From NCBI GenBank assembly GCA_036377075.1, contig DASUZB010000288.1, positions 1-22,438 on the forward strand: a DNA stretch of 22,438 nucleotides, given 5' to 3'. Numbering within the stretch: the first letter of the stretch is position 1; every line of letters starts with the position of its first letter. The notes under the pieces are model-generated. The model saw only the letters and a list, made by a program, of their open reading frames with translations. It ran no database searches and was not told the origin of the DNA. Source of the DNA: DASUZB01 sp036377075 (lineage in GTDB: Bacteria; Actinomycetota; CALGFH01). The translations under genes and the position numbers were made by a program. Positions 6,108 through 13,181 of this stretch are shown here, piece by piece.

Positions 6108-6796
6108 GCGTGGCGGAACGTCGTCCCGAGGGTGAGCCGCGGCTGCTCGACCAGGTCGCGGCCAACAAGGTGATCCAGACCTACATCGCCCTGGCCGACC
6201 AGTTCACCGGCCAGCTCGGCTTCACCGAGCACGGTTTCCGCCACGCCAACCTGGTGGGCCACATCGCCTACAACATCCTGTCGCGGCTCGGCTTCGAGGA
6301 ACGGCAGGCGGAGCTCGCCGCCGTCGCCGGCTACCTGCACGACGTCGGCAACGTCATCAGCCGCCAGAACCACCCGCAGACCTCCGCCCTGATCGCCATG
6401 CCGGTGCTCACCGAGATGGGCATGCCGGTGGAGGACATCGGCCTGGTGATCGGCGCGATCGGCAACCACGAGGAGGAGCTCGGCCGGCCCGTCTCGCCGG
6501 TCTCGGCGGCGGTCAACATCGCCGACAAGTCCGACGTGCACCGCTCCCGGGTGCGCAAGGACGGCCAGGTGGAGTTCGACATCCACGACCGGGTGAACTT
6601 CGCCGTGCGCCACTCCTTCGTCCGGGTCGACGCCGAGCAGCGCACCGTCACCCTCGAACTCGACATCGACACCACCGTCTCCGACATTCTCGAGTACTTC
6701 GAGATCTTCCTGACCCGCATGATGATGTGCCGCCGGGCCGCCGAGGGACTCGACTGCAAGTTCCGCATGACCGTCAACGGCAGCTCCCTGTTGTAG
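6104..6796 (+). CDS. HD-domain phosphohydrolase-like protein
   Basis: This 230-residue protein has an HD-domain metal site. His47 lies in GFRHANLV, His79-Asp80 in YLHDVGNV, further histidines are His90 and His122 (NHEEE), and Asp141 lies in NIADKSDVHRS. This pattern fits a phosphohydrolase acting on a nucleotide or phosphate ester, but no substrate can be assigned. The last 80 residues include a beta-rich VDAEQRTVTLELDIDTTV segment and end in KFRMTVNGSSLL. The ATG at 6104 overlaps the yajC stop by four bases, and secD starts 58 nt later, so it is embedded in the export operon. There is no membrane segment. Whether it serves export, envelope stress or nucleotide signalling is not shown. The family is known to me only as a conserved HD protein. 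Confidence 0.85.
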   Translation: MSVAERRPEGEPRLLDQVAANKVIQTYIALADQFTGQLGFTEHGFRHANLVGHIAYNILSRLGFEERQAELAAVAGYLHDVGNVISRQNHPQTSALIAMPVLTEMGMPVEDIGLVIGAIGNHEEELGRPVSPVSAAVNIADKSDVHRSRVRKDGQVEFDIHDRVNFAVRHSFVRVDAEQRTVTLELDIDTTVSDILEYFEIFLTRMMMCRRAAEGLDCKFRMTVNGSSLL

Positions 6797-6854
6797 GAGT
6801 CTGGGATACCGTTGAACAAGCGACCGGCCGGCAGGTAAAGGAGAGCAACGCCCG

Positions 6855-8303
6855 ATGACAGGAAACCGTCGACTGGTCGTCCCGCTGCTGGTGGTGTTCG
6901 CACTGATCGCCGGGATCTGGGGGCTCATCCTCATCCAGCACATCAAGCCCCGCCTCGGGCTGGACCTCACCGGCGGCACCAGCGTCATCTACGAGCCGCA
7001 CACCCCGTCCGGCAGCAGCAAGCCGACCAGCGAGCAGCTCGACACGACCGTCGACATCATCCGCAACCGGGTGAACTCCAAGGGCGTCGCCGAGTCCGAG
7101 GTCAACCTCGAGGGCGGCAACATCGTGGTGTCGATCCCGGCGGTGAAGAACCCCGACGAGGTGCTCAAGGCGGTCGGGACCACAGCGCAGCTCCGCTTCC
7201 GCCCGGTGCTGCAGCAGGTCACCTCCAGCCAGCCCGACTACAAGAAGGCGCCGTTCGCGGCCGTCGACTGCGCCAAGCCGGATACCTGGAAGGACGCGGT
7301 CGACCAGCCAGTGGTGCTCTGCGCCCGCGAGCCCGGCCAGGACCAGCCCGACCCCAACGCGCCCAAGCTGCGCATGGGCCCGGTGGCGCTCGGCGGCACC
7401 GACATCACCGGCGCCAACGCCCAGCTCGCCACGACCGGCCAGAACGGCATCACCACCGGCCAGTGGACCACCGAACTGCGGCTCTCCGGCAAGGGCGCCA
7501 AGAAGTTCGCCGACGTCACCGGCCAGCTCGCCTGCAACCAGGACGACACGCGGCGCCTGGGCATCACCCTCGACGGGGTGGTGATCAACTCCCCGCCGAT
7601 GGCCCAGGACGTCCAGTGCCACCAGGGCATCGTCGGCGGCCGCGCGGAGATCACCGGGCAGACCGAGGCCGAGGCCAAGGCGCTGGCGCCGCTGATCAGC
7701 ACCGGCGCCCTACCGCTGACGCTGGAGCCGGTGAACCGCAGCACGGTGAGCGCCACCCTCGGGGCCGACTCGCTCCACGCCGGCCTGGTCGCCGGCGCCC
7801 TCGGGCTGGCCGCGGTCTTCCTCTACGTGCTGGCCTTCTACCGCGGCCTCGGGCTGGTGGCCTGGATCGGCCTGGCGATCGCGGCCGGCTTCAACTTCGG
7901 CATCGTCATCCTGATGGGCAAGCTGATCGGCTTCACCCTGACCCTGGCCGGCATCGCCGGCCTGATCGTGGCCGTCGGCATCTCGGCAGACTCCTACGTG
8001 GTCTTCTTCGAGCGCCTGAAAGACGAGGTCCGCGACGGCAAGACGCTGCGCGCCTCGGTCGACCGGGGCTGGGCGCGCTCGTTCCACACCCTGGTCTCGG
8101 CCAACACGGTGTCGTTCGCCGCCGCCCTCGTGCTCTACCTGCTCGCCATCGGCCCGGTGCGCGGCTTCGCCTTCACCCTCGGGCTCGCCACCGCCGTCGA
8201 CTTCTTCACCGCGTGGATGTTCGGGCGCCCGGCGGTCAGCCTGTTCGCCCGCACGCGGCTGCTGCGGGAGGGGCGGCTCGCCGGCATCCGAGCAGCGATC
8301 TAG
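6855..8303 (+). CDS. secD: Protein translocase subunit SecD
   Basis: SecD works with SecF to pull exported proteins across the membrane using the proton gradient. The product is 482 residues. It has a first membrane segment (about residues 8-28), then the D1 motif GLDLTGG (35-41), a large extracytoplasmic domain (about 42-300), and five C-terminal membrane segments (about 307-328, 333-355, 362-384, 410-433, 437-457). The conserved intramembrane Asp379 lies in GISADSYVVFFERLKDE, the site linked to proton transport. The periplasmic domain has three cysteines (139, 156, 227) plus Cys255. The ATG at 6855 has AAGGAG at 6838-6843, a longish 11-nt gap. secF begins 30 nt after the TAG. The length is at the lower end for Actinomycetota but no motif is missing. 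Confidence 0.95.
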   Translation: MTGNRRLVVPLLVVFALIAGIWGLILIQHIKPRLGLDLTGGTSVIYEPHTPSGSSKPTSEQLDTTVDIIRNRVNSKGVAESEVNLEGGNIVVSIPAVKNPDEVLKAVGTTAQLRFRPVLQQVTSSQPDYKKAPFAAVDCAKPDTWKDAVDQPVVLCAREPGQDQPDPNAPKLRMGPVALGGTDITGANAQLATTGQNGITTGQWTTELRLSGKGAKKFADVTGQLACNQDDTRRLGITLDGVVINSPPMAQDVQCHQGIVGGRAEITGQTEAEAKALAPLISTGALPLTLEPVNRSTVSATLGADSLHAGLVAGALGLAAVFLYVLAFYRGLGLVAWIGLAIAAGFNFGIVILMGKLIGFTLTLAGIAGLIVAVGISADSYVVFFERLKDEVRDGKTLRASVDRGWARSFHTLVSANTVSFAAALVLYLLAIGPVRGFAFTLGLATAVDFFTAWMFGRPAVSLFARTRLLREGRLAGIRAAI

Positions 8304-8333
8304 GCTACGGCGCCACAAGGAGGATCCGTTCCC

Positions 8334-9596
8334 GTGCCATCCATCGCCAGCCGCCTCTACCACGGCGACGTCTCGATCGACTTCGTCGGCCGGTGGCGCC
8401 GTTGGGCCGTGCTGTCAGGCGCCGTCATGCTCATCTCGCTGGTCTCGCTGGTCGTGCCCGGCCTGAGGTTCGGCATCGACTTCAAGGGGGGGTCGGTGTT
8501 CCGCGCCGAGGCGACCAAGCCGGTGACCGAGACCCAGGTCCGCGACGCCCTCGGCGACGTCGCCAAGGTGGTGCAGCTGCAGGACCACCCGGTGCAGGTG
8601 GTCGTCCAGACCGAGGAGCTCAGTGCCAACCAGGTGGCCGACGTCCGCGCCAAGCTCGCCCGCGTCACCGGCGCCGAGCAGGTCTCCAACGAGTCCGTCG
8701 GCTCCAAGTGGGGCACCACCGTCTCCCGCAAGGCGCTGTTCGCCCTGGTCGTCTTCCTCGCCGTGGTGGTCGTCTACGTGTCGCTACGGTTCGAGTTCAA
8801 GATGTCCGTCGCCGCCCTGGTGGCGCTCGCCCACGACCTGGTGATCACCGCCGGCGTCTACGCCCTCGCCCGCTTCGAGGTCAGCCCTGCCACGGTCATC
8901 GCCCTGCTGACCATCCTCGGGTACTCGCTGTACGACACCGTGGTGGTGTTCGACAAGGTGCGGGAGAACACCGGCGAGCTGACCTCGATGTCGCGCGTCA
9001 CCTACTCGGACGCGGCCAACCGGGCGGTCAACCAGACCCTGATCCGTTCGCTCAACACCTCGCTGGCCAGCCTCCTGCCGATCGCTACGCTGCTGATCGT
9101 GGGCGCCTTCGCGCTCGGGGCCGAGACCCTCTCGGACCTCGCCCTCGCCCTGTTCATCGGCGTGATCGTCAGCACCTACTCGTCGATCTTCGTGGCCACC
9201 CCGTTCCTGGCCGTGTGGAAGGAGACCGAGCCACGCAACCGGCAGCTGACCGCGCGCGTCGCCAGGCAGGCGGCGACGGGCGGCGCCGGGCGCGCGGCGG
9301 CCCGGACCCCGGCGGCGGAGGAGCGGCCGGCCAGGGCCCGCCAGGCCGCCGCGCGGCGCCGGCCGCGGCCCGAGCCCGAGCTGGACGGCGAGGAGGCGAT
9401 GCCGGCGGTGCCGCCGGACCCGGTCGAGGCCGAGGTGGACGTCGAGCCGGAGGAGGCGGAGGTGGCGCCGGTCCCGGCCAAGTCCCAGGGTGGTTCCAAG
9501 TCACGGGCCGGGCAGCAGAAGCCGAGGTCGTCCCAGGCGCGGCGCAAGCCGTCCGGCCGCCAGCAGTCCCGTCCCGCCAAGCGCCGCCGCCGCTAA
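8334..9596 (+). CDS. secF: Protein translocase subunit SecF with charged C-terminal tail
   Basis: SecF is the partner of SecD. The 420-residue product has a first membrane segment (about residues 24-42), GIDFKGGS (47-54), an extracytoplasmic domain to about 130, and five further membrane segments to about 295. The key Asp201 sits in GYSLYDTVVVFDKVREN. Beyond about residue 300 the protein carries a cytoplasmic extension of roughly 120 residues: a basic Ala/Arg part (300-346), an acidic part (347-378) and a very basic end (383-420, ending in RRRR). Such tails occur in actinobacterial SecF, but this one is strongly patterned. The start is GTG at 8334 with AAGGAGG (8317-8323) upstream. apt follows after 15 nt. 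Confidence 0.95.
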   Translation: MPSIASRLYHGDVSIDFVGRWRRWAVLSGAVMLISLVSLVVPGLRFGIDFKGGSVFRAEATKPVTETQVRDALGDVAKVVQLQDHPVQVVVQTEELSANQVADVRAKLARVTGAEQVSNESVGSKWGTTVSRKALFALVVFLAVVVVYVSLRFEFKMSVAALVALAHDLVITAGVYALARFEVSPATVIALLTILGYSLYDTVVVFDKVRENTGELTSMSRVTYSDAANRAVNQTLIRSLNTSLASLLPIATLLIVGAFALGAETLSDLALALFIGVIVSTYSSIFVATPFLAVWKETEPRNRQLTARVARQAATGGAGRAAARTPAAEERPARARQAAARRRPRPEPELDGEEAMPAVPPDPVEAEVDVEPEEAEVAPVPAKSQGGSKSRAGQQKPRSSQARRKPSGRQQSRPAKRRRR

Positions 9597-9611
9597 CGAA
9601 GGGAAAGCACC

Positions 9612-10139
9612 GTGCCCAACGACATGAACCGCGTGCGCGCCCTGGTCAGGGACGTGCCCGACTTTCCGAAGCCCGGCATCGTCTTCAAGGACATCACCCC
9701 GCTGCTGGCCGACGAGGTCGCGTTCTCGTCGGTGATCGACGAGACCGTGGTCCACTTCGGCCGCGGCAACGTCGACAAGGTGGTCGGCATCGAGGCGCGC
9801 GGCTTCATCCTCGCCGCCCCGGTCGCCTACCACTTCGGGGCCGGCTTCGTGCCGGTCCGCAAGGCCGGCAAGCTGCCCTGGAAGGTGGAGTCCGAGGAGT
9901 ACGAGCTGGAGTACGGCACCGCAACCCTCGAGCTGCACGGCGACGCGATCGCCCCGGGCGAGCGCGTGCTGATCGTCGACGACGTGCTCGCCACCGGCGG
10001 CACCGCCAGGGCCACGGCCAGGCTGGTGGAGCGCCTCGGCGGCAAGGTGATCGGCATCTCCACCCTGATCGAGCTCAGCTTCCTCGACGGCCGCAAGGCG
10101 ATCGAGGGCTACGAGTTCTTCAGCCTGCTCAGCTACTAG
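9612..10139 (+). CDS. apt: Adenine phosphoribosyltransferase
   Basis: Apt salvages adenine to AMP using PRPP. The product has 175 residues, normal for the family. VPDFPKPGIVFKDITPLL near the N-terminus is the family signature, GIEARGFILAAPVA (59-72) forms the substrate-side loop, and VLIVDDVLATGGTA (119-132) is the PRPP-binding motif. The end, YEFFSLLSY, is typical. The GTG at 9612 has AAGGGA (9599-9604) with a 7-nt gap, and the ATG at 9624 would be further from it, so GTG is preferred. The secD-secF-apt-rel order is conserved in Actinomycetota and links purine salvage with (p)ppGpp metabolism. The next gene, rel, starts 126 nt later. I see no convincing promoter in that gap. Confidence 0.96.
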   Translation: MPNDMNRVRALVRDVPDFPKPGIVFKDITPLLADEVAFSSVIDETVVHFGRGNVDKVVGIEARGFILAAPVAYHFGAGFVPVRKAGKLPWKVESEEYELEYGTATLELHGDAIAPGERVLIVDDVLATGGTARATARLVERLGGKVIGISTLIELSFLDGRKAIEGYEFFSLLSY

Positions 10140-10265
10140 CGCGCCCACCTGCGCGGATGGTGCACGGCCGCAAACCTCGCTGAGTGGCGACGAGAGGCGT
10201 ACCGTGGTTACCTAGAGCGCCGGCAGGTACCGCAGGCGTGACGGGGACACCACGGGTAGGCGGCC

Positions 10266-12617
10266 ATGGCACAGGAGCCCTCAGCGGCGCTTCCCCGGGG
10301 GCTGGCGGTAGAACGCGGCCAACCCGGGCCTCCCGGCGTGCCCGCCGAGCCGGAGGGCGGCGACGGGCCTGACGGCGGGCTCGCGGCCGCCCTCACCCGC
10401 CCGTACGACACCACGCCGCCGCCCGAGCCCGAGATCGACCCGCTGCTACGCCGCCTCAAGCACCGCAACCCCAAGAGCGACCTGGCGATGGTGCGCCGCG
10501 CCTGGGAGGTGGCCCACGCCAAGCACGACGGCCAGCTGCGCAGCTCGGGCGAGCCGTTCATCGCCCACCCCCTGAACGTCGCCAACATCGTCGCCGACCT
10601 CGGCATGGACGCCACCAGCGTGGTCGCCGCCCTGCTGCACGACACGGTCGAGGACACCTCCATGACCCTCGAAGAGGTCGACGAGCTGTTCGGCGAAGAG
10701 ATCGCCCGCATCACCGACGGGCTCACCAAGCTGGAGCGGATGGGCTTCGAGACGCGCGAGGCGGCCCAGGCCGAGACCATCCGCAAGATGGTCATCGCCA
10801 TGGCGCGCGACATCCGCGTGCTGGTGATCAAGCTCGCCGACCGCCTGTCGAACATGCGCGACGTCGGCTACAAGCCGCGCGAGAGCCGCGAGCGCACCGC
10901 CCGCGAGACGCTCGAGATCTACGCCCCGCTCGCCAACCGCCTGGGCATCCACCAGATCAAGTGGGAGCTCGAGGACCTGGCCTTCGCGACCCTCTACCCC
11001 AAGCGGTACGAGGAGATCGTGCGCATGACCGCCGAGCGCCAGCCGGCCCGCGAGACCTGGCTGAGCGACACGATCGAGCAGATCAACGCCCAGCTCAAGG
11101 CCGTCAAGCTGCGGGCCGAGGTGACCGGCCGGCCGAAGCACTACTACTCGATCTACGAGAAGATGGTGCTGCGCGGCAAGGAGTTCTCCGACATCTACGA
11201 CCTCGTCGGGGTGCGCGTCCTGGTCGACTCGATCAAGGACTGCTACGCCGCGCTGGGGCAGGTCCACGCGCTCTGGAAGCCGGTGCCGGGGCGCTTCAAG
11301 GACTACATCGCCATGCCCAAGTTCAACCTCTACCAGTCGCTGCACACCACCGTGGTGGGGCCGGGCGGCAAGCCGCTCGAGGTGCAGATCCGCACCAAGG
11401 CGATGCACCAGACCGCCGAGTACGGCATCGCGGCGCACTGGCGCTACAAGGACAAGGGCAAGGACGGCCGCCCGGCCACCGACGACATGGGCTGGCTGCG
11501 CCAGCTGATCGACTGGCAGCGGGAGCTGTCCGATCCCAAGGACTTCATCGAGAACCTCAAGACCGACCTGTACGTCGACGAGGTCTTCGTGTTCACCCCC
11601 AAGGGCGACGTGATCCAGCTGCCCGCCGGGGCGACCCCGATCGACTTCGCCTACGCGGTCCACACCGAGGTCGGCCACCGCTGCGTCGGCGCCCGCGTCA
11701 ACAAGCGCCTGGTCCCGCTCGAGTACGCCCTGCAGAACGGCGACACGGTCGAGGTGTTCACCTCCAAGGCGAAGAACGCCGGCCCGTCGCGGGACTGGCT
11801 GTCGATCGTCAAGACCCCGCGGGCGCGCAACAAGATCCGCCAGTGGTTCTCCAAGGAGCGCCGCGAGGACGCCATCGAGGGGGGCAAGGACGCGCTGGTG
11901 CGGGCGATGCGCAAGGCCGGCCTGCCGCTGCAGAAGCTGACCCAGGGCGGCACCCTCGCGGCGATCGCCTCGGACATGCGCTTCAGCAACCTCGACGCCC
12001 TCTACGCGGCGGTCGGCTCCGGCCAGACCTCGGCCGCCTCGGTGGTCAAGCGCCTGCAGGCCGACCTCGGCGGCGAGGAGCAGGAGGACGACGACGACTT
12101 CGCCCTCGAGCGGGCGGTGCGCCCCGCGCGGCCGCTGCCGGCCAGCCGCGGCGTGGTGGTCAAGGGCGTCGACGACGTCTGGGTGAAGCTGGCCCGGTGC
12201 TGCACCCCGGTCCCGCGCGACCCGATCATCGGCTTCGTCACCCGCGGCCACGGCGTCAGCGTCCACCGCGAGGACTGTCCCAACGCCGGCGACCTGCAGC
12301 GCCACGCCAACCGGCTGCTCGAGGTCGAGTGGGACACCTCGGGGCCGTCGTCGTTCGCGGTCACCATCCAGGTCGAGGCGCTGGACCGCACCAAGCTGCT
12401 GCGCGACATCACCGAGGTCCTCTCCGACCACCACGTCAACATCGTCTCCGCCACCGTCGCCACCGGGCGTGACCGGGTGGCGACGTTGCGCTTCACCTTC
12501 GAGCTGGCGGAGATCTCCCACCTCGCCCACGTGCTGTCGAGCGTCAAGAAGGTGGAGGGCGTGTTCGACGCCTTCCGGGTGGTGCCGCACGGGCAGCACG
12601 CCCCGGCGGAGGGCTGA
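10266..12617 (+). CDS. rel: Bifunctional (p)ppGpp synthetase/hydrolase (RelA/SpoT family)
   Basis: The enzyme makes and degrades the stringent-response alarmone. The 783-residue product has an N-terminal low-complexity Pro/Gly-rich extension (1-57). The HD hydrolase follows, with its metal site intact (His101, His125-Asp126, Asp192 in KLADRLSNMR) and Glu129-Asp130 present. The synthetase has Asp312, RFKD at 343-346 and Glu372 in EVQIRT. The RxKD form of the synthetase motif is known from bifunctional enzymes, whereas EXDD marks synthetase-only RelA. TGS is at about 437-500, a Cys-rich zinc-binding stretch (CC at 645-646, Cys671) at about 640-675, and ACT at about 697-772. An acidic cluster (EEQEDDDD, 604-611) separates the helical and zinc regions. 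The ATG at 10266 has only a weak upstream purine stretch. dtd begins directly after the stop. Confidence 0.95.
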   Translation: MAQEPSAALPRGLAVERGQPGPPGVPAEPEGGDGPDGGLAAALTRPYDTTPPPEPEIDPLLRRLKHRNPKSDLAMVRRAWEVAHAKHDGQLRSSGEPFIAHPLNVANIVADLGMDATSVVAALLHDTVEDTSMTLEEVDELFGEEIARITDGLTKLERMGFETREAAQAETIRKMVIAMARDIRVLVIKLADRLSNMRDVGYKPRESRERTARETLEIYAPLANRLGIHQIKWELEDLAFATLYPKRYEEIVRMTAERQPARETWLSDTIEQINAQLKAVKLRAEVTGRPKHYYSIYEKMVLRGKEFSDIYDLVGVRVLVDSIKDCYAALGQVHALWKPVPGRFKDYIAMPKFNLYQSLHTTVVGPGGKPLEVQIRTKAMHQTAEYGIAAHWRYKDKGKDGRPATDDMGWLRQLIDWQRELSDPKDFIENLKTDLYVDEVFVFTPKGDVIQLPAGATPIDFAYAVHTEVGHRCVGARVNKRLVPLEYALQNGDTVEVFTSKAKNAGPSRDWLSIVKTPRARNKIRQWFSKERREDAIEGGKDALVRAMRKAGLPLQKLTQGGTLAAIASDMRFSNLDALYAAVGSGQTSAASVVKRLQADLGGEEQEDDDDFALERAVRPARPLPASRGVVVKGVDDVWVKLARCCTPVPRDPIIGFVTRGHGVSVHREDCPNAGDLQRHANRLLEVEWDTSGPSSFAVTIQVEALDRTKLLRDITEVLSDHHVNIVSATVATGRDRVATLRFTFELAEISHLAHVLSSVKKVEGVFDAFRVVPHGQHAPAEG
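12608..12613 (+). promoter_or_regulatory. Ribosome binding site indicating a CTG start for dtd
   Basis: GGAGGG at 12608-12613, inside the end of rel, lies 6 nt before CTG at 12620 and 15 nt before the first conventional start codon, GTG at 12629. The spacing supports the CTG start. Confidence 0.55.
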
Positions 12618-12619
12618 CC

Positions 12620-13081
12620 CTGCGCGCGGTGGTGTCCCGGGTCGCCTGGGCCCGGGTGGTGGTACGGGAGAACGATTCCGACGAGGTCACCGGGGAGATC
12701 GGCCCCGGGCTGCTGGTGCTGGTCGGGGTCGGGCGCGACGACGGCCCGGAGGAGGCGGCCTGGCTGGCGGACAAGGTGGCCGGGCTGCGGGTCTTCGAGG
12801 ACGAGCAGGGCACGCCCAACCGTAGCCTGGTGGAGGCCGGCGGCGGCGCGCTGGTGGTCAGCCAGTTCACCCTGTACGGCGACGCGCGCCGCGGCCGCCG
12901 GCCGTCCTACATCGCCGCCGCCAGGCCGGAGCGGGCCGCCCCGCTGGTCGACGCGGTGGCCGACGCGCTCGCCGACGCCGGGCTGACCGTCGCCCGCGGC
13001 CGCTTCGGCGCCGTCATGCGGGTGGAGTCGGCCGGCGACGGCCCATTCACCATCCTGCTCGACAGCGCGAAGGGGTTTTGA
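12620..13081 (+). CDS. dtd: D-aminoacyl-tRNA deacylase, probable CTG start
   Basis: Dtd removes D-amino acids wrongly attached to tRNA. Reading from CTG at 12620 gives LRAVVSRVAWARVVV, which matches the family's usual MRAVVQRVxxAxV start. The first standard start (GTG at 12629) would delete those three conserved residues and lie too far from the ribosome binding site. From CTG the protein is 153 residues, normal for the family. SQFTLYGDARRGRRPSY holds the SQxTL motif (81-85), and the C-terminal Gly-Pro motif lies at 141-142 in DGPFTILLDS, where the family usually has NxGPVT. The CTG begins 2 nt after the rel TGA, so translation is probably coupled. A shorter 150-residue product from GTG is the alternative. 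Confidence 0.93.
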   Translation: MRAVVSRVAWARVVVRENDSDEVTGEIGPGLLVLVGVGRDDGPEEAAWLADKVAGLRVFEDEQGTPNRSLVEAGGGALVVSQFTLYGDARRGRRPSYIAAARPERAAPLVDAVADALADAGLTVARGRFGAVMRVESAGDGPFTILLDSAKGF

Positions 13082-13111
13082 GCGGCCGGTTTCGGCGTAG
13101 GTTGGGCGAGA

Positions 13112-13139
13112 TTGACAAACGACCACCCGGAACTATGGT
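13112..13139 (+). promoter_or_regulatory. Strong promoter for the NB-ARC/TPR gene
   Basis: TTGACA (13112-13117), a perfect -35 hexamer, is followed after 16 nt by TATGGT (13134-13139), which has the key T-A-n-n-n-T positions of a -10. Transcription would begin near 13146, about 36 nt before the GTG at 13182. It separates the gene from the rel-dtd operon. Confidence 0.7.
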
Positions 13140-13166
13140 CTCTTCACGCTGAGCGGGGCTGGTCCG

Positions 13167-13173
13167 AAGGAGG
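13167..13173 (+). promoter_or_regulatory. Ribosome binding site deciding the NB-ARC/TPR start
   Basis: AAGGAGG at 13167-13173 overlaps the first in-frame GTG (13173), which excludes that start. It sits 8 nt before the next in-frame GTG at 13182, so that codon is chosen. Confidence 0.65.
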
Positions 13174-13181
13174 TGGCGGGG

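Noticed and set aside
6791..6841. Promoter in the gap before secD
   Set aside because: TTGAAC with TAAAGG at 18 nt is weak, and the second hexamer overlaps the secD ribosome binding site. Operon read-through is simpler.
10140..10265. Promoter between apt and rel
   Set aside because: TACCGT and similar -10-like hexamers occur, but none has a -35 at acceptable spacing, so none is reported.
10446..12599. Long open reading frame antisense to rel
   Set aside because: It mirrors the codon periodicity of the real gene in GC-rich DNA. The translation is low-complexity (Val/Leu/Asp/Gly/Arg-rich) with no family motifs, and rel itself is unmistakable.
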